A stretch of DNA of 64,000 nt from Bacteroidia bacterium (GCA_030432655.1 JAUILA010000004.1:124001-188000), one strand, 5' to 3'; counted from the stretch's first letter, positions 17,367-25,672 are shown. Notes: generated by a model not told the origin, from the letters alone. Numbers and translations: made by a program.

Positions 17367-17397
17367 TTGCTAAATAAGCACACCACCCATACTTTTG
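17367..17397 (+). promoter_or_regulatory. Bacteroidota-type promoter for the GmhB-like gene, probably giving a leaderless mRNA
   Basis: TTG (17367-17369), a 20-base spacer and TACTTTTG (17390-17397) match the TTG/TAnnTTTG consensus. The ATG follows four bases after the -7 element, so transcription would start at or near the start codon. Confidence 0.6.
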
Positions 17398-17401
17398 CCT
17401 C

Positions 17402-17920
17402 ATGCAGAAAAAACCTTATGTGCTACTGGATCGTGATGGTGTACTCAATGCTGACAGCCCCGATTATGTTTATACCCCGGAGAATCTGAAAATTCTGCCC
17501 GGTGTGCCTGAAGCGCTGAAGGAACTGCACAATGCGGGATTCGGGATTGCTGTAATCACCAACCAGTCTGGAATAGCCCAGGGGTTGTACACGCGTGAGG
17601 ATATGCGCGCCTGCCACCGGAAGATCCAGTCAGCCTGCGACAGGCTGATTGAAGCATTTTATTATGCACCCGGACATCCGAGTGTTTCGGAATCGCTCTC
17701 CAGAAAACCGGGCAGCCTCTTATTTGAAAAAGCTATGGCTAAATTCGGACCGGATCCGGCTGCCTGCTGGATGGTGGGGGACAAGGACCGTGACCTCATT
17801 CCAGCCAGGAAAATGGGGATGAAGACCATCCAGGTCATTTATAAAAACAGCCAGCATGCTGATTACTTTGCCGAAGACCTCCCTGCTGCCGTTTCTGTAA
17901 TTCTGAATAATATGGCATAA
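17402..17920 (+). CDS. HAD-IIIA phosphatase, GmhB-like (D-glycero-D-manno-heptose 1,7-bisphosphate phosphatase-like)
   Basis: A 172-residue HAD hydrolase with the order of GmhB: DRDGVLN at 10-16 (nucleophile Asp10, acid/base Asp12), the ITNQSGIAQG motif near 54 and GDKDRDL near 126. GmhB removes the C7 phosphate in ADP-heptose synthesis. The zinc-binding Cys loop normally found between the Asn-Gln-Ser and Arg-Lys-Pro motifs is replaced by A-P-G-H-P-S-V-S-E-S-L-S-R-K-P, which has no Cys. The substrate may therefore differ, and I give no gene symbol. It is a single gene ended by a bidirectional terminator. Confidence 0.82.
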   Translation: MQKKPYVLLDRDGVLNADSPDYVYTPENLKILPGVPEALKELHNAGFGIAVITNQSGIAQGLYTREDMRACHRKIQSACDRLIEAFYYAPGHPSVSESLSRKPGSLLFEKAMAKFGPDPAACWMVGDKDRDLIPARKMGMKTIQVIYKNSQHADYFAEDLPAAVSVILNNMA

Positions 17921-17922
17921 AA

Positions 17923-17953
17923 AAATCCCTTCCGGTTCTAAGGGAAGGGATTT
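17923..17953. terminator. Bidirectional terminator
   Basis: AAATCCCTTCC (17923-17933) pairs with GGAAGGGATTT (17943-17953). On the minus strand a run of seven T follows, serving the RRM gene; the plus-strand copy is weaker and serves the GmhB-like gene. Confidence 0.85.
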
Positions 17954-17975
17954 CATAAAACTGTTTATGAATTAA

Positions 17976-18230
17976 TCAGTAATTGCTCGTCTTAGGTCTT
18001 GCTTTTTTTACGACGATGGTACGTCCATCGAACTCACTCTCATTCAGTTCACGGATTGCTTGCTCGGCTGCTTCGTCATCAGGCATTTCAACAAACCCGA
18101 ATCCTTTTGATCTTTGAGTTTCACGATCAAATATCACTTTGGCAGATGATACCTCACCATACTCTTCGAAACACTGCTGGAGTGCTTCACTGGTTGTTTT
18201 GAAGTTTAACTTCGCTACGAAAATGTTCAT
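17976..18230 (-). CDS. Small RRM-type RNA-binding protein
   Basis: An 84-residue protein that is almost entirely one RNA recognition motif. RNP2 is IFVAKL (3-8) and RNP1 is KGFGFVEM (42-49), each with aromatic residues for RNA stacking. The tail KKARPKTSNY is short and basic. Such proteins occur in Bacteroidota and cyanobacteria and are often cold-induced or growth-phase RNA chaperones; the targets are unknown. A TATCTTTG box at 18339-18346 on the same strand suggests a leader of about 100 bases, and a strong terminator follows, so it is monocistronic. Confidence 0.93.
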   Translation of the reverse strand: MNIFVAKLNFKTTSEALQQCFEEYGEVSSAKVIFDRETQRSKGFGFVEMPDDEAAEQAIRELNESEFDGRTIVVKKARPKTSNY

Positions 18231-18338
18231 TTTAAAAGAAAATAATAAGTAATAAATAATGATAAGAGAGTCTGGGGAAGTAGCTAATCGAGGTGTGTAT
18301 CTGCAATCAGGCTAATTCATTCAGCCCTGTTATCGTTG

Positions 18339-18346
18339 CAAAGATA
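18339..18346 (-). promoter_or_regulatory. Candidate -7 element for the RRM gene
   Basis: On the minus strand TATCTTTG followed by C matches TAnnTTTG. It lies 109 bases upstream of the start codon. No clear -33 TTG was found. Confidence 0.45.
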
Positions 18347-18434
18347 TAAGAAGGAATTGATAATTTTTGATATATGTAATATTAATTATTTGTTAAACAA
18401 GCAAGTAGGGCATAAAAACGACGTTTTTCACGGG

Positions 18435-19130
18435 CTAAAACATGGTGTAAAAGCCCCTGGTCAGGTTACGGTATTCGACAGAATATCCATTCGGATCACG
18501 TATTGAAAGTTCACGCTGACTGGTTTGAGAGCGGTTTCTTCCCAATGAAAGCATGCGTCTGTTGGGGGGTGTTCCTGTAAGCGGACTGATCAAAACCTGT
18601 TTCTGAAGGAATAAATTAAATGTTCCTGCCTGTAAAATGAATGATATGGCACTCTGTTCCGGGAGAATGACCTGAAACCGGCCATCTTCCGAAAGCAGTC
18701 GATTTACTCCCCTCAGAAAGTCGGGAACAGGTAAATGCGAAGAATGCCTGGCCTGGCTTCTGCCCGGATCTGCAGAGAAGGTTTCTGCCGCATAAAATGG
18801 AGGATTGGATACGATCAGGTCATATTTTACCTCATTCTCAAAATCCTGAAGTCTTATTTTCTTACAGGAAAGCCTGTCCTCCCATGGACTCCGCCTGAAA
18901 TTCTCCAGTGCCTCATGGAAAGCAGCCGAATTTGGTTCAATAGCGGTCACCTGCAGTTCCGGGAACCTTTGTGCCAACATCAGCGCGATCAACCCTGTTC
19001 CGGTACCAACATCCAATGCGCGTTTTGCACCTGCAGCGCCGGCCCAGCTGCCAAGTAGCACTCCGTCGGTGCCAATTTTCATGCTTGCCTGGTCCTGTTT
19101 GATACTGAATTGCTTGAATTGGAAATCCAT
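18435..19130 (-). CDS. tRNA1(Val) adenine-37 N6-methyltransferase (TrmN6/YfiC family)
   Basis: A 231-residue class I methyltransferase. It begins MDFQFKQFSIKQD, the usual N-terminus of the YfiC family, then the SAM-binding LDVGTGTGLIALML near 39-52, an acidic strand A-I-E-P-N near 63-67, and the catalytic NPPFY motif at 109-113 used for N6 methylation of adenine. The family methylates A37 of a valine tRNA. It is a single gene; a TATCTTTG box lies about 57 bases upstream. Confidence 0.9.
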   Translation of the reverse strand: MDFQFKQFSIKQDQASMKIGTDGVLLGSWAGAAGAKRALDVGTGTGLIALMLAQRFPELQVTAIEPNSAAFHEALENFRRSPWEDRLSCKKIRLQDFENEVKYDLIVSNPPFYAAETFSADPGRSQARHSSHLPVPDFLRGVNRLLSEDGRFQVILPEQSAISFILQAGTFNLFLQKQVLISPLTGTPPNRRMLSLGRNRSQTSQRELSIRDPNGYSVEYRNLTRGFYTMF

Positions 19131-19186
19131 GAGGAAAATTGGTTGCTTCAGGCGTTTTTTAGTGTAATCCTGTAAATTTAGCCCTA

Positions 19187-19194
19187 CAAAGATA
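19187..19194 (-). promoter_or_regulatory. Candidate -7 element for the trmN-like gene
   Basis: TATCTTTG on the minus strand fits TAnnTTTG and lies 57 bases before the start codon, in the 75-bp divergent gap with fhs. Confidence 0.45.
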
Positions 19195-19205
19195 CAAGGA
19201 AACCT

Positions 19206-20885
19206 ATGACATCGATTCCAAGCGATATCAAGATCGCCCAGTCAGTAAAACTCCGGCATATATCCGAAATTGCCGGTTCGGTCGCGGTTGACGAAAGCAG
19301 CCTCGAACTGTACGGAAAATACAAGGCGAAACTACCACTGAACCTTATGGATGAGGATAAAATCAGTAAATCCAGACTGATCCTAGTAACGGCCATGACT
19401 CCCACACCTGCCGGTGAGGGTAAGACGACCACCTCAATCGGCCTGACAGAAGCGATGAACAGGATCGGTAAAAAGACCACCGTGGTACTGCGTGAGCCAT
19501 CTCTTGGTCCGGTTTTCGGTATGAAAGGCGGGGCTGCTGGCGGAGGTTATTCGCAGGTGGTACCTATGGAAGATATTAACCTGCATTTCACTGGTGATTT
19601 TGCCGCGATCGAAAAGGCAAACAACCTTCTCTCAGCGCTGATTGATAATAATATCCAGTCACCTTCCGGTAATCTCAATATTGATCCGAGGACAGTCGAA
19701 TGGAAGCGTGTGATGGATATGAATGACCGGTCCCTGAGAAATATCGTATCCGGCATGGGAGGCAAGCCGGGGGGAATTATGCGGGAAACAGGTTTTAATA
19801 TTACAGCTGCTTCCGAGATAATGGCCATTTTGTGCCTGGCGCATAATATGGACGAACTGAAGGAGAAGCTTGGGAATATCTATATAGGTGATACGTTCGA
19901 CGGGAAAGCGGTATTCGCCCGGGACCTGAAAGCAGAGGGTGCTATGGCTATTTTGCTGAAGGATGCAATTAAGCCGAATCTTGTCCAGACCCTGGAAGGC
20001 AACCCGGCAATTATTCACGGCGGACCCTTTGCCAATATTGCCCAGGGGACAAATTCAGTAATCGCTACAAAAATGGGCATGTCACTTACAGATTACGTAG
20101 TGACAGAGGCCGGCTTCGGGGCAGATTTGGGTGCCGAGAAATTTCTGAATATTAAATGCGGGTACAGCGGGATTACTCCCCATGCGGTTGTACTTGTGGC
20201 AACCATCCGGGCCCTGAAATACCATGGTGGACAACCACTTGGCGAGCTTACTGAAACCAATACGGTCGCCCTGGTGAAAGGGCTTTCCAACCTGGAAAAG
20301 CACGTGGAGAATATCCGCACCTATGGCCTGCCCGGGGTGGTGTCCCTCAATAAATTCATAACAGATCATGAGGATGAGATAGAGATACTGATCAACTGGT
20401 GCAGGAAACAGGGAATTAAAGTTGCAGTTTCCGAGAGCTGGGAAAAAGGAGGGGAGGGAGCAGAAGAACTCGCGCATCTTGTTGCAGAAGAAGCTGATTC
20501 ATTCTCCGGAAAATACAAACCTCTCTATGACTGGAACTGGCAGGTAAAAGATAAGATTGACGCGATTTGCCGGAAAGTATACGGCGCGAGGGATGTGGAG
20601 TATCTTCCGAAAGCCCGTCAGAACCTGCATAAAATAGAACGGCTTGGACTGAGCGATAAACCTGTTTGCATTGCCAAAACACAAAAGTCGTTCAGTGACG
20701 ATCCGAAAGCCCTGGGCCGTCCGCAGAATTTTACCATTACCGTACGTGAGATAGAAATTGCTGCCGGCGCCGGATTTACCATCCCTATCACCGGCAACAT
20801 GCTGCGGATGCCCGGGTTGCCAAATGCACCGGCGGCCACAGGCATGGATATTACGAATGACGGGGTGATTAGCGGGTTGTCCTGA
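19206..20885 (+). CDS. fhs: Formate-tetrahydrofolate ligase
   Basis: A 559-residue cytosolic enzyme, the usual length for this family. The ATP-binding P-loop-like motif TPTPAGEGKTT lies at 65-75; R-E-P-S-L-G-P-V-F-G-M-K-G-G-A-A-G-G-G near 100 and the C-terminal ITGNMLRMPGLP block are also characteristic. It joins formate to tetrahydrofolate with ATP, giving 10-formyl-THF for purine and one-carbon metabolism. It is followed by fdhD, with the stop and start sharing one base (TGATG), so formate handling seems to be the operon theme. Confidence 0.97.
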   Translation: MTSIPSDIKIAQSVKLRHISEIAGSVAVDESSLELYGKYKAKLPLNLMDEDKISKSRLILVTAMTPTPAGEGKTTTSIGLTEAMNRIGKKTTVVLREPSLGPVFGMKGGAAGGGYSQVVPMEDINLHFTGDFAAIEKANNLLSALIDNNIQSPSGNLNIDPRTVEWKRVMDMNDRSLRNIVSGMGGKPGGIMRETGFNITAASEIMAILCLAHNMDELKEKLGNIYIGDTFDGKAVFARDLKAEGAMAILLKDAIKPNLVQTLEGNPAIIHGGPFANIAQGTNSVIATKMGMSLTDYVVTEAGFGADLGAEKFLNIKCGYSGITPHAVVLVATIRALKYHGGQPLGELTETNTVALVKGLSNLEKHVENIRTYGLPGVVSLNKFITDHEDEIEILINWCRKQGIKVAVSESWEKGGEGAEELAHLVAEEADSFSGKYKPLYDWNWQVKDKIDAICRKVYGARDVEYLPKARQNLHKIERLGLSDKPVCIAKTQKSFSDDPKALGRPQNFTITVREIEIAAGAGFTIPITGNMLRMPGLPNAPAATGMDITNDGVISGLS

Positions 20886-21715
20886 TGGGATTGCGCGTGT
20901 CACCGGTCCGGGTGATCCGCCCCGGAAAGTCAGGGGAACAGCGTGACATTGTTGCCGCTGAAGAACCTCTCGAGATCCGCCTCGAGTATGGCCCGGAAGA
21001 GCAACGACAGGAATTGCGCCTGGCAGTCACTATGCGCACACCTGGAAATGACGACGAGCTCGCTGCCGGTTTCCTTTTTGCGGAAGGGATAATAAATTCT
21101 CCTGAAGACCTGGTAGCTGTCCGTTATTGCGAAAATACAAAAAAGGAGGAACGGGAGAATGTGATTCGCGCAATCCTGGATCCTGCGTGCCGTTTTTCAA
21201 AAAGTCAGCTGGAACGAAATTTTTATACGACCTCAAGCTGTGGGGTTTGCGGGAAAAGCAGCCTCGAAGCGGTTCGTGTAAGCTGCTTGCCTGTCACGTC
21301 CGATCTGAAGATCAATTCCGATGTGATCGCGAAGGCTCCGGAAACAATGCGGGCTGGTCAGCAGGTTTTTGAGCATACCGGCGGATTACACGCTGCAGGC
21401 TTGTTTGACAGGGACGGAAAATTATTGATGTTGCGGGAAGATGTGGGGAGACATAATGCCCTGGACAAACTGATCGGGGCAGGCTGGCAGACGCCTGTTT
21501 TTTTGTCTGAGGGATTTTTAATGCTGAGCGGACGTACCAGTTTTGAATTGATCCAGAAGGCTGCGCGCGCAGGAATCCCGGTAGTGGCGGCGGTGGGTGC
21601 TCCCAGCAGTCTGGCCGTTTCGCTGGCCGAAGAAACAGGGATTACCCTGATTGGCTTTGTCCGGCAAAATTCTTTTAATTGTTATACATCGCCTGAACGA
21701 ATTAATTTTATATGA
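20885..21715 (+). CDS. fdhD: Formate dehydrogenase accessory sulfurtransferase FdhD
   Basis: A 276-residue protein. FdhD carries sulfur from a cysteine desulfurase to the molybdenum cofactor of formate dehydrogenase-type enzymes. The essential C-x-x-C pair is present in SSCGVCGKSS (Cys119 and Cys122), and the GDP/cofactor-pocket blocks G-N-D-D-E-L-A-A-G-F-L and REDVGRHNALDKLIG are intact. It lies between fhs and a DUF7009 gene, overlapping both. The likely client here is the YdeP/FdhF-type enzyme encoded at 29655-31946. Confidence 0.95.
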   Translation: MGLRVSPVRVIRPGKSGEQRDIVAAEEPLEIRLEYGPEEQRQELRLAVTMRTPGNDDELAAGFLFAEGIINSPEDLVAVRYCENTKKEERENVIRAILDPACRFSKSQLERNFYTTSSCGVCGKSSLEAVRVSCLPVTSDLKINSDVIAKAPETMRAGQQVFEHTGGLHAAGLFDRDGKLLMLREDVGRHNALDKLIGAGWQTPVFLSEGFLMLSGRTSFELIQKAARAGIPVVAAVGAPSSLAVSLAEETGITLIGFVRQNSFNCYTSPERINFI

Positions 21716-22089
21716 AGATCAGAATATTAGGAAACAGTCTCCGGCTGAGGCTAAATGTGCCTGAAGTGCAGGAAATTATGGAGTCAGGGAAAGTTTCAGA
21801 CCACATTGGCTTTGGTGACAGTCAGCTTTATTATTCATTGCGATTTATGGAACAGGATCATATCTCAGCTACCTTTGATGGCTCGGAAATTACCGTATAC
21901 CTTCCCCTTCAGGATGGCCGGCGCTGGGCAACAACAGACCAGGTCGGTCTGGAAGGCCGGCAGCAGCTTAAGGGAAGTGAGACCCTGAAAATTCTGGTGG
22001 AAAAGGACTTTACCTGTCTCATTCCCCGGGAGGCTGAAGATGCGGGTAAGTTGTTTCCTAATCCTGAAGCTACACAGTCAGGTACGTAG
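21712..22089 (+). CDS. DUF7009-like small protein
   Basis: A 125-residue cytoplasmic protein starting MKIRILGNSLRLRLN. The beta-rich pattern (G-N-S-L-R-L-R-L, E-V-Q-E-I, F-G-D-S-Q-L-Y-Y-S-L, P-L-Q-D-G-R-R-W) matches what I remember of DUF7009, a Bacteroidota family often next to fdhD. The start codon overlaps the fdhD stop by four bases. Two Asp/Glu-rich patches and one Cys (C-L-I-P-R-E) are present but no catalytic motif is evident. A role in formate dehydrogenase maturation is an inference from position only. Confidence 0.75.
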   Translation: MKIRILGNSLRLRLNVPEVQEIMESGKVSDHIGFGDSQLYYSLRFMEQDHISATFDGSEITVYLPLQDGRRWATTDQVGLEGRQQLKGSETLKILVEKDFTCLIPREAEDAGKLFPNPEATQSGT

Positions 22090-22662
22090 TGTTTTGGTTA
22101 TCTCATCCAGTTTTTTCACTTTTTCAGTAAAATCGCCCTTAAGCTGATCGCGGATATTTTTAAGGTTATCCAGGAGTGACTGGGTTTCATCCGGCAAAAT
22201 ATCTTCAAGGACCTCCCTGATGCGTTTTGCCAGTGTCGGACTTTTTCCGTTGGTGGAGATTCCAATTTTCAGATCTCCTTTTTTCACGGTACTTCCCAGG
22301 TAGAAATCACACAGATCCGGCGTATCAGCCACATTCACCAGCAAATTTCTTCGATGCGCCTGCTCCCGGATGTACGTGTGAAGTTCCCGTGAATCAGTTG
22401 CCAGGATGACCAGTCTCGCACCTTCCAGATCATTCTCCCGGAATGCCCTGTAAAATAAACTGATCTGGTGCTGCTTACTCAGGCTGGCTAGCTCATCGCG
22501 GATTTCCGGGGCCACCAGCCTGATCCGTGCCTTTGGGTCATTCTTCAGTAAGGCCTCTACCTTTTCCAGTCCGACCGCACCACCTCCCACGACCAGGGTG
22601 GTGAATTGCTGCAGTTTTAGAAAAACCGGAAATAAAGGATTACCTTCTGTTGAGGTGTTCAT
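22078..22662 (-). CDS. Precorrin-2 dehydrogenase/sirohydrochlorin ferrochelatase (Met8/CysG-N type)
   Basis: A 194-residue enzyme of siroheme synthesis. The NAD-binding Rossmann motif VVGGGAVGLEK lies at about 19-30; L-V-N-V-A-D-T-P-D-L-C-D-F and I-S-T-N-G-K-S-P-T-L-A are the conserved blocks of the CysG N-terminal domain with the catalytic Asp. It oxidises precorrin-2 with NAD and inserts iron. Its start overlaps the upstream methyltransferase gene by 23 bases; together they build siroheme for the sulfite reductase encoded first in the operon. It converges with the DUF7009 gene with a 12-base overlap. Confidence 0.92.
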   Translation of the reverse strand: MNTSTEGNPLFPVFLKLQQFTTLVVGGGAVGLEKVEALLKNDPKARIRLVAPEIRDELASLSKQHQISLFYRAFRENDLEGARLVILATDSRELHTYIREQAHRRNLLVNVADTPDLCDFYLGSTVKKGDLKIGISTNGKSPTLAKRIREVLEDILPDETQSLLDNLKNIRDQLKGDFTEKVKKLDEITKTLRT

Positions 22663-23407
22663 CTTTCAAACGTTTAATTACCTGGTAGAAATGAGGGTGT
22701 GTTCCGACCACATCGCCGATGATAACCAATGCCGGTGATTCTGGCTTGTAATGCTCACGTATTTCCACGAGGTTATCTACACTTCCGTAATAGACTTCCC
22801 CTTCAGGAAGGCTTCCCTTCGAAATAATAGCAGCCGGAGTATCAGTTTTCCCTGCTTTACGGTAAGCTTCCGTTATCTGTTCAATTTTGCGAAGTCCCAT
22901 CAGGAACACACCGGTGGCGGAAGATTGCGCTGCAAGGTGTACATCCGCGGAGAGCTCGCCGTTGCTGGTCGTTGCCGTTACCACCCAGAAGCTTTCGTTG
23001 ATTCCTCTTCTGGTAAGGGGGATCCCGTAATGACCGGGCAGGGTAATACTCGAAATTCCGGGTATGCATGTGCAGGGGATGTTAAATGTCTCCGCATATT
23101 CCATTTCCTCTTTTCCACGACCGAAAATGAACGGATCCCCGCCTTTGAGACGGACAACATGACCTTCCCGAAGGGCAGCCGCAACAATCCGTTCATTGAT
23201 CTCCTTCTGGCTGAATGAATGCCTTCCGGCACGTTTCCCCACATATTCCACACGGGCCCCCGGTTTGGCGTATTCCAGCAGGTCAGGATGCACCAGTGCG
23301 TCGTAAAGAATTACATCTGCCGCCTGCAGCGCTTTAATTCCTTTCAGGCTGATAAGTTCCGGATCTCCCGGTCCGGCTCCCACTAACGTTAATTTTGCAT
23401 TTTTCAT
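22640..23407 (-). CDS. cobA: Uroporphyrinogen-III C-methyltransferase
   Basis: About 255 residues from the ATG at 23407 (MKNAKLTLVGAGPGD). A longer frame to 23452 exists, but it would overlap the previous gene by 41 bases and add residues absent from the family. Motifs: V-G-A-G-P-G-D-P-E-L-I near 8-18, RLKGGDPFIFGRGKEE near 85 and G-I-S-S-I near 117, all typical of SUMT enzymes. It uses two SAM molecules to make precorrin-2. It is the middle gene of the siroheme/sulfite reductase operon. Confidence 0.94.
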   Translation of the reverse strand: MKNAKLTLVGAGPGDPELISLKGIKALQAADVILYDALVHPDLLEYAKPGARVEYVGKRAGRHSFSQKEINERIVAAALREGHVVRLKGGDPFIFGRGKEEMEYAETFNIPCTCIPGISSITLPGHYGIPLTRRGINESFWVVTATTSNGELSADVHLAAQSSATGVFLMGLRKIEQITEAYRKAGKTDTPAAIISKGSLPEGEVYYGSVDNLVEIREHYKPESPALVIIGDVVGTHPHFYQVIKRLKDEHLNRR

Positions 23408-23411
23408 TGCT

Positions 23412-25535
23412 TCAGGCTTTATAGTAATTTCCGATAACTTCTTTTTCACCATGTTGCTCCGTTTGGTTCTGACGGTATCTGATCACGTCTTCCAGGAACA
23501 ATTCTGCGTTTTTCAGGTAGGTATGTGTCCGTTTCTCATTATACGCTTCCTTCTGAAGGACAACTTCCTGGAAGGACGGGTGAAAATTGAACAATCCTGT
23601 TTCAACAAAATGCTTGTCAAAATCCTGAATAATCCCGATGTGGGTATTGCAGTGTACGTCAATGCTTAGTAACAGGGCTTTAGCGCCTATCACAAAGGCA
23701 CTATACACATGATAGGTAGCATCCGCGAGCCTGTTCTCACTGAGCGAGCCGTGGGCTGCAGTTACTTTGTCACGGGCATCCTGGATAATAGTTCCCACGA
23801 CGTCGTACATGACGCCCGCACATTCTCCGACTCCTATTTCAGGTGTAAAGGTGAGTTCTTCTCCCCAGTCGATATAATCATCCGGTTCCAGCGTTTCCAG
23901 GTTTGCCAGGGATTTGAGCAGGTCGTAAAAGTAGCGCTTGCCTTTGTGCTGATAGTAGCGATTGAAATATTCTTCCTCTGCCTCGTAGGCCGCGTAATCA
24001 TCAAGTATCAGCCGGATTGCATCAGGGATTCGTTTGGTGGGCAGTTTAATGATCTTATCTGCGATCAGTCCTTCCCCATCGGCCGCAATTCCGCCACCTA
24101 TAACAACCTGCAGTGCCGGCACCACTTTGTTGTCGTGTTTGATCGAGCTCCCGTGAAAGCCGATGTTGGCGATCATATGCTGACCGCATGAATTCATGCA
24201 TCCGCTGATTTTTATATGGATATCGTGCTCGGTTACAAAGTCACGGTATTCCTTGCGGATTACATCTTCCAGTACATTTGAAATCGCTGTGCTGTTGGTA
24301 ACACCGAGATTGCAGGTATCAGTTCCCGGGCAGGCAGTTATATCTGCGAGTGTCTCCGCACCGTATTTGGCCAGATTCAGCTTATCCAGTTCCGCATAAA
24401 GGGCGGGCAGGGATCCGGTTGGAATATGGAGCAGGTAAAGGCCCTGGCCAATAGTAATACGCATCTGGCTGCTGCCAAATACCCGGACCAGGTTGGCCAC
24501 CGCCCTGGCGTTATCGGATGACAAATCTCCGAGCGGAATCTGGAGTTTTACCACATTTAACCCTTCCTGTTTCTGGGGAACGACATTTGTCCTGAGCCAG
24601 AGCTTATATTCTTCAGTTTCCGGTGCTTCGATATGGTCTACCGGGTCAGGACGGGAGAATGTGAGTTCCTCTGCCTCGATTTCCACCCGCTTGTTTTTCA
24701 GTGCATTGCACTCTTCTTCAACAAGCTGAAGGAATTTTTCAAGCCCGATGCCGCGTTTTTCATCGGTCAGAAATTTCAGGCGTGCTTTAAACCTCTTCTC
24801 CCGCTCACCATACCGGTCAAAAACACGCAGTGCCGCTTCCAGAAATGGAATCAGCTGATTGGTTTCGAGGAAATCAAACGCTTTTCGTGCGGGAATGGCC
24901 TGCGCACCCAGGCCACCCCCTACGAAAACCTCAAACCCGCGAACACCATCCCTTAGCTTCGGTATAAAGCCGAAATCATGCAGAAAGGTGAGCGCAGTAT
25001 CTTTATTGCCTGAACTAAAGGCAATCTTTATCTTTCTTCCCATTTCCTGGCACACCGGGTTCCGGAGAAAATACCTAAAGGTGCTCAGTGCGTATGGGGT
25101 CACATCAAAGGGTTCGTCAGGATCTACACCGGCCAGGGCGGAAACAGTGATGTTCCGTACCGTATTACCGCAGGCTTCCTTTGTGGTGATATCCACTTCC
25201 TCCAGCTGATGCCATAAGTCCGGCGTATCTTCCAGGTGTATATAATGAAGCTGAATATCCTGCCGCGTGGTCAGGTGTAGGTTTCCATTGGTGTAGCTGT
25301 CAGACAAGTCGGCAATTCGTTCAAGCTGTGCGGAAGTGATCCCGCCACCCGGAATTTTTATTCTGAACATTTGTACCCCGGGCTGACGTTGCCCGTATAC
25401 CCCCCGTGTAAGCCGGAAGGCCTTAAATCTTTCTTCGGGAATTGTACCTTTTTTGAATTCCGTGATCCGCTCACGAAGCTCGGTAATATCCCGGGCTGCG
25501 TTCGGATCGATGCTGGTTTTTGTTTCTTGTTTCAT
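23412..25535 (-). CDS. Ferredoxin-type sulfite/nitrite reductase with a C-terminal HEPN domain
   Basis: A 707-residue two-part protein. Residues 1-550 follow the siroheme/[4Fe-4S] reductase plan with two ferredoxin-like halves; the cluster ligands are visible as C-P-G-T-D-T-C and S-G-C-M-N-S-C near 405-455. The last 140-150 residues (from about I-G-V-G-E-C-A-G-V) are all helical, with AAHGSLSENRLADATYHVYSA-type repeats and H-C-N-T-H, and resemble a HEPN domain fused to reductases of this phylum. Siroheme synthesis genes follow and metZ precedes, so sulfite reduction for sulfur assimilation is more likely than nitrite reduction. Confidence 0.85.
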   Translation of the reverse strand: MKQETKTSIDPNAARDITELRERITEFKKGTIPEERFKAFRLTRGVYGQRQPGVQMFRIKIPGGGITSAQLERIADLSDSYTNGNLHLTTRQDIQLHYIHLEDTPDLWHQLEEVDITTKEACGNTVRNITVSALAGVDPDEPFDVTPYALSTFRYFLRNPVCQEMGRKIKIAFSSGNKDTALTFLHDFGFIPKLRDGVRGFEVFVGGGLGAQAIPARKAFDFLETNQLIPFLEAALRVFDRYGEREKRFKARLKFLTDEKRGIGLEKFLQLVEEECNALKNKRVEIEAEELTFSRPDPVDHIEAPETEEYKLWLRTNVVPQKQEGLNVVKLQIPLGDLSSDNARAVANLVRVFGSSQMRITIGQGLYLLHIPTGSLPALYAELDKLNLAKYGAETLADITACPGTDTCNLGVTNSTAISNVLEDVIRKEYRDFVTEHDIHIKISGCMNSCGQHMIANIGFHGSSIKHDNKVVPALQVVIGGGIAADGEGLIADKIIKLPTKRIPDAIRLILDDYAAYEAEEEYFNRYYQHKGKRYFYDLLKSLANLETLEPDDYIDWGEELTFTPEIGVGECAGVMYDVVGTIIQDARDKVTAAHGSLSENRLADATYHVYSAFVIGAKALLLSIDVHCNTHIGIIQDFDKHFVETGLFNFHPSFQEVVLQKEAYNEKRTHTYLKNAELFLEDVIRYRQNQTEQHGEKEVIGNYYKA

Positions 25536-25560
25536 GCGTTTGAGGTTTGTTGTAGATAAA

Positions 25561-25593
25561 AAAAGGCCTCTGAGAGTATCCCAGAGGCCTTTT
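25561..25593 (-). terminator. Terminator/attenuator hairpin just upstream of the sulfite reductase gene
   Basis: A perfect 12-bp stem, AAAAGGCCTCTG (25561-25572) with CAGAGGCCTTTT (25582-25593). On the minus strand it is followed by a run of T, a standard terminator, only about 25 bases before the ATG of the sulfite reductase gene. The loop segment 25576-25582 is complementary to 25627-25633 upstream in the leader. It may end metZ transcription and, because little room is left for a promoter after it, may attenuate the reductase operon. Confidence 0.8.
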
Positions 25594-25626
25594 AGTGTAA
25601 TAATGGTATTATGCTAATTACCTGGC

Positions 25627-25672
25627 GGGATACAGGGGTGACGTCCGGGACACATACACATGTCCGCGCAAA
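25627..25672 (-). promoter_or_regulatory. Leader region with loop-complementary segment and small hairpin
   Basis: On the minus strand a GGACA/TGTCC hairpin is followed by GTATCCC (25627-25633), which can pair with GGGATAC in the loop of the downstream terminator. A TGTCTTTG sequence, one mismatch from TAnnTTTG, lies near 25668-25675. No known riboswitch motif was recognised. Confidence 0.4.

Noticed and set aside
23408-23452. Longer start for the uroporphyrinogen methyltransferase
   Set aside because: It would overlap the reductase gene by 41 bases and add residues not seen in the family; ATG at 23407 fits the conserved start.
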